Positions 1 to 7,533 of a stretch of 27,933 nucleotides of DNA are shown one piece after another. The DNA is from a bacterium. GTDB lineage: Bacteria; JAJRZV01. Under the pieces are notes generated by a model. That model saw nothing but the letters and a program-made list of their open reading frames with translations. It ran no database searches and was not told the DNA's origin. The first letter of the stretch is position 1, and each line of letters begins with the position of its first letter. The stretch spans positions 1 through 27,933 of the forward strand of contig JAJRZV010000040.1 in NCBI GenBank assembly GCA_024275095.1, given 5' to 3'. The translations under genes and the position numbers were made by a program.

Positions 1-915
1 CAGGCGGAGAAGAAGCGTTACTTTACGAAGGAAGGGCACACGTACCGGATCAAAAAAGATTTTCGCGCCCAGGTGTTTTTTGTCCCGGTTAATGTTGTGG
101 AGTGGAAAACATATCCGACAATTTACGCTCCTTTTGATGTGATTTTTTTCCGTAACGTGCTCATTTACATTGCACCGGAATTTCAGCGGCGCGTGATGAA
201 GAACATCGTGAATACACTCCTGCGCGACAAAGGATTTCTTTTTCTGGGTCATGCGGATTTCCTTGACGAAGCAGCATTTCAGCTTTCGAGGATGTCATTT
301 GAAAACGTGTATGTGTTTCAAAAGAAGGGAAGAGTTGAGAAAGAGACGGTCAGAACGAGGGTAAGAAAATCTCAGGTTAAAAGAAAAGAAGGTCTTAAAT
401 CACCAGCGTCAGCAGATGACTCTCGCAGCGCGCTTCTTTTTGAACGCATGAAAGAGTGTGTAAAATCTGGCAGGGGAGAGAGCCTCGCTCGTCTCGTGAA
501 CTCTGTTAATGTAAAAAATCTTGGGGCAAAAGAAGTGCACCTGTTAAATTTTTTCAAGGCGTATGCAGCAATAATCAAAGGAAAAGTTGAAGAGGCTTCT
601 CAGCTTCTGGAAGAGGCGGCGCAGAATGGGGCACTTATCCCTGAGATCTATTACCTCATGGGATTTATCCATTCAGAGCGCGGAGATTTAATGCTGGCCC
701 TCAAGGAATTGCAGAAGGCCGTGTACCTGAACGAGAGGTTTGTCCCTGCGCATATATTGCTTTACAAACTGTTTCAGCAACTGGAAATGGAGCGTGAAAA
801 GAAGCGTGAAGAAAAGCACCTCAGGGATTTTGCCCGGGGAAAAGTGGAACCTGACTGGGGATTACTTCCGGCGGTGTCTTTGTCGGATATAATACATCCG
901 GTTATAAAGGAATAA
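1..915 (+). CDS. cheR: Chemotaxis protein methyltransferase CheR with C-terminal TPR region (5' partial)
   Basis: The reading frame is open from base 1, so the N-terminus and part of the SAM-binding fold lie upstream; 304 residues are visible. CheR methylates glutamates on chemoreceptors with S-adenosylmethionine. The visible first third has the CheR C-terminal lobe signature: a YF..-G.-Y-R-K motif, then FDVIFFRNVLIYI (family form FDLIFCRNVLIYF), then an LFLGHADFL-like segment. After a basic linker (about residues 108-130) comes a helical region with at least one clear TPR (about 215-265, LMLALKELQKAVYLNE). CheR proteins with TPR tails are typical of alternative chemosensory systems such as Frz. 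The GTG at 73 is internal and not the true start. It is first in the operon as seen, 7-13 bases before cheW. The family call is certain; the partner receptor is not visible. Confidence 0.93.
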   Translation, partial: QAEKKRYFTKEGHTYRIKKDFRAQVFFVPVNVVEWKTYPTIYAPFDVIFFRNVLIYIAPEFQRRVMKNIVNTLLRDKGFLFLGHADFLDEAAFQLSRMSFENVYVFQKKGRVEKETVRTRVRKSQVKRKEGLKSPASADDSRSALLFERMKECVKSGRGESLARLVNSVNVKNLGAKEVHLLNFFKAYAAIIKGKVEEASQLLEEAAQNGALIPEIYYLMGFIHSERGDLMLALKELQKAVYLNERFVPAHILLYKLFQQLEMEREKKREEKHLRDFARGKVEPDWGLLPAVSLSDIIHPVIKE

Positions 916-925
916 GGGGTTAGTG

Positions 926-1405
926 GTGGTGAAAGGTCAAGGAGCAGATGAATTTGTTAAAGATGTTTTTAAAAGTCTGCCTCAGGAATATGTGGTGGTG
1001 GAGGTGGGTGGGCAGAGGTACGCGTTTGAAAGAGAATATGTGAGTTACGTGCTTGACGAGCTCAAACTGAGCCGTGTGCCCGCATCGCCTCCTTTCCTCG
1101 CAGGGATGGGATTTCATACGGGAACGGTCATACCGGTTGTTGATATGAAGGTAATATTCGGCAGCGAGAAGGGAGTGTCCAGGAATGAAAAACGGAAGAT
1201 TCTCGTCATTGGTGCAGATGGATTGCGTGCCGGCGTGATGGTTGATGGGGTTCCAGAAATTGCAGAGGTGAGTGGAGAGGCTGTGAGAGAGATTGAAGGA
1301 GAGAATAAGGAGTTTGTTTTGTGTTTTCTCAAATACGGTGATGAGCACATCCCGTGTGTGGATGTGCGTGCACTTCTTCAATATTTTAAGGAGCGTATGA
1401 AGTGA
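926..1405 (+). CDS. cheW: CheW-like coupling protein
   Basis: A protein of about 159 residues that would couple receptors to the CheA kinase. The beta-rich CheW domain covers most of the length: YVVVEVGGQRYAFE near the N-terminus, then AGMGFHTGTVIPVVDMK (family form GlvnlrG.ilPVidLr), then an ILVIG...GVMVDGVPEI core (family form vvVd.Vsev), and a C-terminal DVRALL helix. Three successive in-frame GTG codons (923, 926, 929) are possible starts. A Shine-Dalgarno AAGGGG at 914-919 overlaps the cheR stop and best fits 926 (6-base gap) or 929 (9-base gap). The gene lies between cheR and a response regulator and overlaps the latter, so it is translationally coupled. It is the only stand-alone CheW here; a second CheW-type domain sits inside CheA. 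Confidence 0.92.
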   Translation: MVKGQGADEFVKDVFKSLPQEYVVVEVGGQRYAFEREYVSYVLDELKLSRVPASPPFLAGMGFHTGTVIPVVDMKVIFGSEKGVSRNEKRKILVIGADGLRAGVMVDGVPEIAEVSGEAVREIEGENKEFVLCFLKYGDEHIPCVDVRALLQYFKERMK

Positions 1406-2121
1406 TGGCTGAGTATAAGGGAAAGATTCTTATAGTGGATGACAGCGTTGTGGTACTGAGTATGCTGAAGGACAGGTTTGTTCAGGAGGGCTACAGGGTA
1501 TTCCTGGCACGTAACGGTGTCGAGGGTCTTCAGCTCGCGTTGCGTGAGCACCCTGATGTTATTATTTCAGACATTGAAATGCCGGAAATGGACGGGTGGG
1601 AGTTTTGTGAACATGTGAGAGCACTGCCTGAAACCACCAACATCCCCTTTATATTTCTTACCCAATTCAAAGATGTTCCCATGAAGGTCAGAGGGTTGAG
1701 GTTGGGTGCAGATGACTATATTACGAAACCTTTCTCAAAGGAGGAGGTTGCCGCACGTGTGGATGCCATTATCCGCAAAAAGAAAGAAATGGAAAGCAAA
1801 ATTCTCATGTCAGGTAGCCTGAAGGCCATGGGTCTTCCTGAGCTTTTACAGGTGTACGAAATGAATAAAAAGACCGCCGTGATGAAGTTCACAGGCGGAC
1901 ACAGTGGAGAAATATATTTTTTAAATGGTGAAATCGTGCATGCAGTCACTCCACAAAATCAGGGGGAGGAGGCTATTTACGAAATGCTGAAATATCAGGA
2001 TGCTGATTTTGTCATCGCTCCGTATCCCGTGGACATGGAAATCACCCGGACCGTACATCGTTCTGTTCAGGACCTTGTGCTTGAGGGTGCCAGGCGCATG
2101 GACGAAGAGGGGCGGTCGTGA
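1405..2121 (+). CDS. Response regulator: receiver domain fused to DUF4388 (PatA-like)
   Basis: A two-domain regulator of 238 residues. Residues 6-122 are a receiver: acidic pair D12-D13, phosphoacceptor D56 in IISDIEMPEMDG, and K107 in ADDYITKPF, so it should be phosphorylated by the adjacent CheA. Residues about 130-225 match the DUF4388 pattern: SGSLKAMGLPELLQVYEMNKKTAVMKF..., then GEIYFLNGEIVHAV, then GEEAIYEMLKYQDADFVI. DUF4388 is found in PatA-like output proteins and lacks a DNA-binding helix-turn-helix, so a protein-protein or c-di-GMP-related output is more likely than promoter binding; that is inference. ATG 1405 forms TGATG with the cheW stop. GTG 1402 (AAGGAG 8 bases upstream) is an equally possible start. 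With no CheY visible, this is the best candidate for the output of the pathway. Confidence 0.9.
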   Translation: MAEYKGKILIVDDSVVVLSMLKDRFVQEGYRVFLARNGVEGLQLALREHPDVIISDIEMPEMDGWEFCEHVRALPETTNIPFIFLTQFKDVPMKVRGLRLGADDYITKPFSKEEVAARVDAIIRKKKEMESKILMSGSLKAMGLPELLQVYEMNKKTAVMKFTGGHSGEIYFLNGEIVHAVTPQNQGEEAIYEMLKYQDADFVIAPYPVDMEITRTVHRSVQDLVLEGARRMDEEGRS

Positions 2122-4283
2122 TGGAGAATCAGGAGTATATTGACCTTTTCAAAGAAGAAGCGGCGGAACACTTGCAAAGCCTGGAGTCCATTCTTTTGAA
2201 AATGGAGACGGAAGGTGGTGGAGAAGAGTACGTAAAAGAGGCAAAACGCAGTGCCCATACAATTAAGGGATCGGCACGGCTGGTGGGCCTTGAAGAGATC
2301 GGGGCGGTTGCTCACAGGATGGAAGATGTGTTTAAGGCCATGGAGGAAGGGAAAATTAAACCAGAAAGAGACGTCATCACTGCGCTTTTGAAAGGTCTCG
2401 ACACAGTAAAGAGGATGCTCGAAGGGGATACCTCAGAATATGAGAACACGATCAATACTCTTTCAATGCTTATCGCGGATGATCAGGTTCAGAAAAGCCG
2501 TGGAAAGAGTAAAAGAGCGGATAAAAGCACAAGGCGTACCCCCACGGAGAAAGTACGCGCGGATTCGACGGAAGAGCAAGCACAGAAAAAAAAAGAGCGT
2601 GAACTGAAAAGAGAGTACTTTCGGGTATCTTCTTCCAAAATAGAGAAGCTTCTTAATACGGCAAGTCAGCTCCTTCTTGAGAAGATAGCGTATGAGCAGG
2701 CAGTGGAAGACCTCGAGCTCATTCCACAAACATTTGAACAGGAAGCACTGAAGCGTTTCCCGGATGCTGATAGGCGTTACGTGGAAACCCTCAGACGCAT
2801 GCTGGAAGAGCAAATTCAAGAAAGGACATCAGAAATTGAAAAGCGTCTTGAAACCCTGAGTTCCAGGGTATTCGAAGTTCAATATCAGGCCCTTTCTTTA
2901 AAGGTTGTGCCTTTTTACGTCATCACCGATGAACTGCGGCGATATGTGCGTGATACAGCAGCCTCACTGGACAAAACCGTGGTTTTTCACGTACGGGGTG
3001 AGGACGTGGAAATTGACCGGGCGGTTCTGGAACAGCTGAAGCCAGCAATAATGCATATCATTAACAACTCTATTACCCATGGTGTTGAGTCGGTGGAGGA
3101 AAGAGAGACCGCCGGGAAAAGTCCCGAAGGTAACGTTTTTTTACGAATATATCCACGTGGTCCGCGCATCGTTATTGAGATAGAGGATGATGGTCGGGGA
3201 ATTGACGTTGATAAGCTGAAGGACAGGGCTCTTGAGAAGGGGATAATAGATGATTTCCGTTACGAAAGCATGAGCGATGAAGACGCACTGAATCTTATAT
3301 TCGTTCACGGGCTTTCTACCGCGGAGGAGTTATCGCAGATTTCCGGTCGTGGTGTGGGTATGGATGTGGTGCGCGAGAACCTGTCACGAATGGGTGGGAA
3401 CATAAAGGTTGAGTCGCAACGCGGTAAGTACACCAGGTTTGTACTGGAGGTGCCCCAAACATCCTCCGTTATAAAGGGTTTATGGGTCAATATCGGCGGC
3501 GAGCTTTTTGTCGTTCCGGTGTACTTTATTCATCGGGTCATACGCTTGAAGGACTACGAATCGTTCATTGAAAAGGATACCAGGTATGTGAATGTCGAAG
3601 GTCGTTTCGTGGAGGTGATAGATCCGCTGCTGGTGTTTGGGTGGGGTGAGTATGACGCACCCACAAAGTACGGTATGGTTTTGAGGGTTCCGGCAGGTCT
3701 GTTCTGTGTGTACATTGACGATTTTATGGAGGAGGAGGATGTACTTGTCAGATCACCCGGCCCTGTTCTTGAACGCAATCCGTACATTGCCGGCGTTGTG
3801 GTTGGAGGGGACGGTATCCCCCATGTGATCCTTGATGTTTTCCAGTTGCGAGAGGCACGCGCGCGGACCATAAAACCCCGGACAGAAGGGTTTGAATTCG
3901 AGAAGATACTCGCAAAACGCAGCCTCAAGATCCTTTTAGTGGACGATTCTGTTACCACACTTCGCTTTGAGAAGGACGTTCTTGAAGATGCCGGTTACAC
4001 TGTTGTTACCTCCCTCGATGGTGAAGAAGCCTGGGACAGGTTCCAGCAAGAAGAATTCGATCTCGTGGTGACCGATATTCAAATGCCGCGCATGAACGGC
4101 CTGGAGCTTACTCGTCGTATAAAATCCCATGAAAAGGCAGTTCCTGTAATCGTTGTGTCTTCACTGGGTACGGACGAGGACGTGAGAAAGGGCATGGAAG
4201 CGGGTGCCGATGCTTACATTGTAAAGAAGGATTTTACTCCGAGGTCCTTCTTGCAGAAGGTAAGACAAATGATCGGTGAGTAA
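2121..4283 (+). CDS. cheA: Hybrid chemotaxis histidine kinase CheA with C-terminal receiver
   Basis: A 720-residue phosphorelay kinase. In order: an HPt domain (1-105) with phosphorylatable H46 in AHTIKGSA; a charged linker (about 125-170) with no recognisable P2 domain; a dimerisation and helical region (about 170-270); a HATPase domain with N box HIINNSITHGVE, G1 EDDGRGID and G2 GRGVGMDVV; a CheW-like domain (about 450-585); and a receiver at the end with D652 in VVTDIQMPRMNG and a terminal YIVKKDF. The CheA-receiver layout is that of FrzE/ChpA-type systems, where the fused receiver acts as modulator or phosphate sink. ATG 2121 (TGATG overlap, GAGGGG 8 bases upstream) is preferred over GTG 2118. 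An A9 run at 2586-2594 lies in the linker (see findings). CheB starts 2 bases after the stop. Confidence 0.96.
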   Translation: MENQEYIDLFKEEAAEHLQSLESILLKMETEGGGEEYVKEAKRSAHTIKGSARLVGLEEIGAVAHRMEDVFKAMEEGKIKPERDVITALLKGLDTVKRMLEGDTSEYENTINTLSMLIADDQVQKSRGKSKRADKSTRRTPTEKVRADSTEEQAQKKKERELKREYFRVSSSKIEKLLNTASQLLLEKIAYEQAVEDLELIPQTFEQEALKRFPDADRRYVETLRRMLEEQIQERTSEIEKRLETLSSRVFEVQYQALSLKVVPFYVITDELRRYVRDTAASLDKTVVFHVRGEDVEIDRAVLEQLKPAIMHIINNSITHGVESVEERETAGKSPEGNVFLRIYPRGPRIVIEIEDDGRGIDVDKLKDRALEKGIIDDFRYESMSDEDALNLIFVHGLSTAEELSQISGRGVGMDVVRENLSRMGGNIKVESQRGKYTRFVLEVPQTSSVIKGLWVNIGGELFVVPVYFIHRVIRLKDYESFIEKDTRYVNVEGRFVEVIDPLLVFGWGEYDAPTKYGMVLRVPAGLFCVYIDDFMEEEDVLVRSPGPVLERNPYIAGVVVGGDGIPHVILDVFQLREARARTIKPRTEGFEFEKILAKRSLKILLVDDSVTTLRFEKDVLEDAGYTVVTSLDGEEAWDRFQQEEFDLVVTDIQMPRMNGLELTRRIKSHEKAVPVIVVSSLGTDEDVRKGMEAGADAYIVKKDFTPRSFLQKVRQMIGE

Positions 4284-4285
4284 GG

Positions 4286-5302
4286 ATGCCCAAGCGTGTT
4301 CTCATAGTGGATGACTCCCGGTTAATGCGAGAGTACGTGAAGGGAATGCTGGAGGAATCCGGAGAGTTTCAGGTGGTGGGAGAAGCTGAAGATGGCATGG
4401 ATGCCCTGCAAAAAGTGAAAGTTGTAAAGCCTGATGTTGTTCTCATGGACGTGATTATGCCGCGTATGAACGGTCTGGAAGCGACCAAACGGATTATGGA
4501 AAAGTATCCGGTTCCTATTTTGATATTCAGTTCTACAGTGGAGGAGAAAGATGTGGAGTATGCCTACAACGCGGTGAAAATGGGTGCGGTGGATGTAATG
4601 GCGAAGCCTGATTCTTCCACTATCGAGGAGGACGAATTCCGCAAAGAATTTATAAGGCGGTTGAAGATTGTTTCCAATGTGAGCGTGCTCAGGCGTAGGG
4701 GGGGGCAGAGGAAAAAGGTCGCTTCACCGGCGAAGGTGACTCACACCAAGGAGGTTTTTGCCATCGGAGCATCAACAGGAGGCCCTGCTGCTGTTAGTTT
4801 CGTGTTACAAAAGATGAGCAGTGGTAACTTTTTCGTGCTGATTATTCAGCATATGGCAAAAGGTTTTGACAGGGGATTTGTTAACTGGCTCCGGGGAGAA
4901 ACAGGATGGGACGTGCGCCTCGTAGAAGAAGGCATGAGAATCAGAAATGGTGTCGTGTACGTTGCTCCCTCGGGATACCACACTGTACTCAAAGGCAGGA
5001 AGCTCTATCTCGATGACTCTCCACCTGTAAAAAGTTGCAAACCATCCATTGATGTGGGATTTCGTTCGGTCGCAGAGGAGTACGGAAGACGTGTTCTCGG
5101 AGCCATCCGTACAGGAATTGGCGATGACGGTGTAGAAGGTTGTCGAAGTATTAAAGAAAAAGGCGGCTACATCATAGCTCAGGACGAAACTTCGTCGGTC
5201 GTTTACGGGATGCCCCGTGCAGCACTGGAAGCAAAAGTTGTGGACACCGTGCTTTCGCTTGATAAAATACCAGAATTGGCCGGAGATTTACTGAAAGATT
5301 AG
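4286..5302 (+). CDS. cheB: Protein-glutamate methylesterase/glutamine deamidase CheB
   Basis: A 338-residue response regulator that removes methyl groups from chemoreceptor glutamates, opposing CheR. Receiver: residues 1-122, D9-D10 acidic pair, D55 in VVLMDVIMPRMNG, K107 in VMAKPDS. Linker: about 123-155, basic. Methylesterase: about 156-338 with the triad S163 (AIGASTGGP), H189 (IIQHMAKGF) and D281 (RTGIGDDG). Length and order match family norms. It starts at ATG 4286 directly after the cheA stop, with GGTGAGTAAGG as ribosome-binding region. Phosphorylation of D55 by CheA is expected to activate the esterase. A G8 tract at 4698-4705 lies inside the linker (see findings). No receptor gene is visible in the window, so the substrate MCP must be encoded elsewhere. 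Confidence 0.96.
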   Translation: MPKRVLIVDDSRLMREYVKGMLEESGEFQVVGEAEDGMDALQKVKVVKPDVVLMDVIMPRMNGLEATKRIMEKYPVPILIFSSTVEEKDVEYAYNAVKMGAVDVMAKPDSSTIEEDEFRKEFIRRLKIVSNVSVLRRRGGQRKKVASPAKVTHTKEVFAIGASTGGPAAVSFVLQKMSSGNFFVLIIQHMAKGFDRGFVNWLRGETGWDVRLVEEGMRIRNGVVYVAPSGYHTVLKGRKLYLDDSPPVKSCKPSIDVGFRSVAEEYGRRVLGAIRTGIGDDGVEGCRSIKEKGGYIIAQDETSSVVYGMPRAALEAKVVDTVLSLDKIPELAGDLLKD

Positions 5303-5313
5303 GGAAATTGTTG

Positions 5314-5820
5314 ATGCGGAAACGAGATTTTTTAAAACTGAATCTCACCCGAAGGGAAGCTCTCACACTGGGAATTGTCGCCGCGGGATATTCTCTTTTC
5401 ACTTCCGTGGTAAGGGTTCGAGCGTCCGAAAAGGCTGGCACACCTGCAACCATGACAACGATTCTTAAATATGCTGCAGATGCGTTGCTCCCCCCGGGAG
5501 GTTCTCTGCCGCAGGCACCTTCTCAACTTGGTGTACCGGAGGAAATTCTTCAGTTTGTTTCCAAGCAGCCACCGAGTGTTCAGAAAGATTTTCGATCAGC
5601 TTTAATGGCTCTTGAAGTAATGCCTATCCTGGAGCTTCGTTTTAAACGCTTCACCAGCATGTCTCCGCAGGAGCGCGTACAATATTTTGCTTCCTGGGAA
5701 AAGAGCAGATGGGGGCTTAAGCGAAAGATATTTGTAGCACTTAAAAGTGCAGTAACTTTTGCATACTTCTCGCACCCGGAGGTGTGGGAAAAAATCGGGT
5801 ATGAGGGGCCTCTGATATGA
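5314..5820 (+). CDS. Tat-signal small subunit, gluconate 2-dehydrogenase subunit 3-like
   Basis: A protein of 168 residues. The N-terminus looks like a twin-arginine export signal: R13-R14 in LTRREALTLG, followed by a hydrophobic stretch (IVAAGYSLFTSVV) and a possible cleavage site at VRA-SEK (about residue 37). A second RKRDFLK motif at 2-8 also resembles the Tat consensus. The mature part begins TTILKYAADALLPPGG, like the helical small subunits that accompany membrane-associated GMC dehydrogenases (gluconate 2-dehydrogenase subunit 3 family). The family call rests on this pattern and on the neighbour and is moderate. Start ATG 5314 has AGGG at 5301-5304; TTG 5308 and 5311 are alternatives. 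It overlaps the GMC gene by ATGA, and its likely role is to escort the signal-less GMC subunit through Tat. Confidence 0.68.
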   Translation: MRKRDFLKLNLTRREALTLGIVAAGYSLFTSVVRVRASEKAGTPATMTTILKYAADALLPPGGSLPQAPSQLGVPEEILQFVSKQPPSVQKDFRSALMALEVMPILELRFKRFTSMSPQERVQYFASWEKSRWGLKRKIFVALKSAVTFAYFSHPEVWEKIGYEGPLI

Positions 5821-7355
5821 AAGAACATTCCGAAAAAGGAAAAATCTACGGGCCAGGCGATTACTCCAGGAAGGGTACCACCTACCTTTCAGCTGATGTA
5901 TGCGTTGTGGGGACGGGTTCTGCAGGTGCTGTGGTTGCTGCTGTTCTTGCATCAGCAGGCGTTGATGTGCTGGTCCTCGAGGAGGGGCCCTATTACGCTT
6001 CTGAAGATTTCAATCAACTCGAGCATTTGATGATTCCTGCACTCTACCGTGAGAGTGCGAACCAGATGGAAGAGTGCTTCAACATTTCTGTCATGCAGGG
6101 ACGGTGCGTGGGGGGCAGTCCTGTTGTGAATATGGCTGACTGCGTGATGACCCCGAGACCGGTGCATGAACACTGGATACGATATTTTGGATATGCCGGG
6201 CCATCCTATTGTGAACTTTCAAAAGCAAATGAGATCAATACACGTCGTATGAACGTTAATAAAATTCCAGAAGAAGAACTTAATGAAAACAATCGTCTTC
6301 TCCTTGAGAGCGCTCGTTCCCTGGGCTTATCGGCTCGAACTTTTGAAAACAACAGGGTCAATTGTGTGGGATGTGGTTATTGCCTTATCGGGTGTCATTA
6401 CAGAGCCAAGCAGTCCACGCTTGTGACGTTTGTGGAGGATGCTTTGAAGGATGGGGTGCGGCTTTTTTCCCGTGCGAGAGCCGAAAGATTTGTCTGGACC
6501 AAAGGGCGGGCCCGCGTGCTGGAAGGGGTTTTCTTGGAAAAGGACTCTGATGTTCCCATGGGACGGTTTGAAATAAGAGCACACGAGTTTGTGCTGGCCG
6601 CGGGCGCGATACATTCTCCTCTTGTTTTAATGCAGAGTGGGATCCAAATTGAAGGAATCGGGGATAACCTCTCGTTGCAGCCGCAAATGCCGGTGATGGC
6701 TCTTTTCGAGAAAGAAATTGTGGCTTACAGGGGCATTCCCCAGGCTGCCGTGGTGGATGCTTTTGAAGAAATTGACGATGAGAAGGGACTCAGCGGTTTT
6801 CGTATAGAAGGTATCATGGCGGGGCCAGCCATGAGTTCAAGTTTTGGTCCTGGTTCAGGTCTGGAATTCAAACAATTAATGACACGTTTCCGGCATATTG
6901 CAGCAGCACTGATTCTTTTTCCCGATCGTCCATCAGGGTATGTGAGGGTAAAGGAGCGGGGGAGGGCGCTGATTAAATACCGGTTTTCTGATGAACTCGC
7001 ACGCACCATACGTAAGGGGTTGAAGGAAGCAGCTCGCATTTATCTTCATGCCGGAGCCCGTTTGGTGGCTTTTCCGACGCTTCCGGGAGTTACGGTTAAA
7101 AGTTTAAATGACTTGCATCGTATTGATTCGATCTCCTTTACACCCGCACACGTAAGAATGATTTCCGCCCATCCTCAGGGGACCCTTCGCATGAGCGAGA
7201 GAGGACCTGTCCGCCCTGATTTCAGGCTCAGGGGATTTGAGAATCTTTACGTTTGTGACTCCAGTATATTTCCTACAACCTCTTCATCTCATATCATGCT
7301 GCCCGTAATGGCATACGCACGGGTGGCTGCTGACCGGCTCATTCAGGCTCTCTGA
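5817..7355 (+). CDS. GMC-family FAD oxidoreductase with a four-cysteine iron-sulfur motif
   Basis: A 512-residue flavoprotein. FAD-binding Rossmann motif at 28-56 (VCVVGTGSAGAVVA, ending VLVLEEGP). A second family motif is GRCVGGSPVVNMADC at about 96-109. The C-terminal GMC signature contains H452 (SAHPQGTLRM) and H492 (SSSHIM), near the usual catalytic His positions, within VCDSSIFPTTSSSH. C183, C186, C189 and C193 form CX2CX2CX3C followed by HYRAKQST, resembling the cysteine-rich insert of long-chain-alcohol-oxidase-type GMC enzymes and suggesting a [4Fe-4S] centre. The substrate is unknown; an alcohol or polyol is expected from the family. There is no signal peptide, and the preceding Tat-type subunit overlaps by ATGA, so a co-exported complex is inferred. 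It is the last gene of the operon that begins with the chemotaxis genes. Confidence 0.85.
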   Translation: MKEHSEKGKIYGPGDYSRKGTTYLSADVCVVGTGSAGAVVAAVLASAGVDVLVLEEGPYYASEDFNQLEHLMIPALYRESANQMEECFNISVMQGRCVGGSPVVNMADCVMTPRPVHEHWIRYFGYAGPSYCELSKANEINTRRMNVNKIPEEELNENNRLLLESARSLGLSARTFENNRVNCVGCGYCLIGCHYRAKQSTLVTFVEDALKDGVRLFSRARAERFVWTKGRARVLEGVFLEKDSDVPMGRFEIRAHEFVLAAGAIHSPLVLMQSGIQIEGIGDNLSLQPQMPVMALFEKEIVAYRGIPQAAVVDAFEEIDDEKGLSGFRIEGIMAGPAMSSSFGPGSGLEFKQLMTRFRHIAAALILFPDRPSGYVRVKERGRALIKYRFSDELARTIRKGLKEAARIYLHAGARLVAFPTLPGVTVKSLNDLHRIDSISFTPAHVRMISAHPQGTLRMSERGPVRPDFRLRGFENLYVCDSSIFPTTSSSHIMLPVMAYARVAADRLIQAL

Positions 7356-7533
7356 TTGCACAAAAATGTACAATCGTGCACCTGTATGTCCAAAAAAAAA
7401 GCAGGTATATCAGGTTGAATTGTAAAACCCCGTGAAAAATAAGAATATTTTTGTGCGTTTTCACAGGCACATTTCTTGATGTTTTCCTTTCCGGGTCTTT
7501 TGGTTTATTTACTTCACCTCAGGAGGTGTGAAA
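7356..7533 (+). promoter_or_regulatory. Intergenic leader with several inverted repeats upstream of the radical SAM gene
   Basis: A non-coding stretch of 178 bases, AT-rich compared with its neighbours. From 5' to 3' it holds: TGCAC (7357-7361) paired with GTGCA (7376-7380) around the palindrome TGTACA (7367-7372); an A9 run at 7391-7399; AAAAATA (7435-7441) paired with TATTTTT (7446-7452); and GTGAAAA (7432-7438) paired with TTTTCAC (7458-7464). The last two stems overlap and exclude each other. No U-tract terminator for the GMC gene is evident. I could not identify a convincing -35/-10 pair. An operator or RNA switch is inference only. Confidence 0.35.
7513..7532 (+). promoter_or_regulatory. 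Possible Shine-Dalgarno-sequestering hairpin
   Basis: The near-perfect Shine-Dalgarno AGGAGGTG (7521-7528) of the radical SAM gene is preceded immediately by CACCT (7515-7519), which can pair with AGGTG (7524-7528) leaving a 4-base loop. TTCAC (7513-7517) can alternatively pair with GTGAA (7528-7532). Either stem would bury the ribosome-binding site just before ATG 7534, as in thermosensor or attenuator leaders. The stems are short, so this could be chance. Confidence 0.3.

Noticed and set aside
73-915. Internal GTG at 73 as the start of cheR
   Set aside because: The frame is open from base 1 and the codons before 73 already encode conserved CheR sequence (YF..-G..Y), so the gene is truncated by the window, not started there.
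7391-7399. A9 run as part of a terminator for the GMC gene
   Set aside because: On the plus strand it is an A tract, not a T tract, and the flanking CCTG/CAGG stem is only 4 bp.
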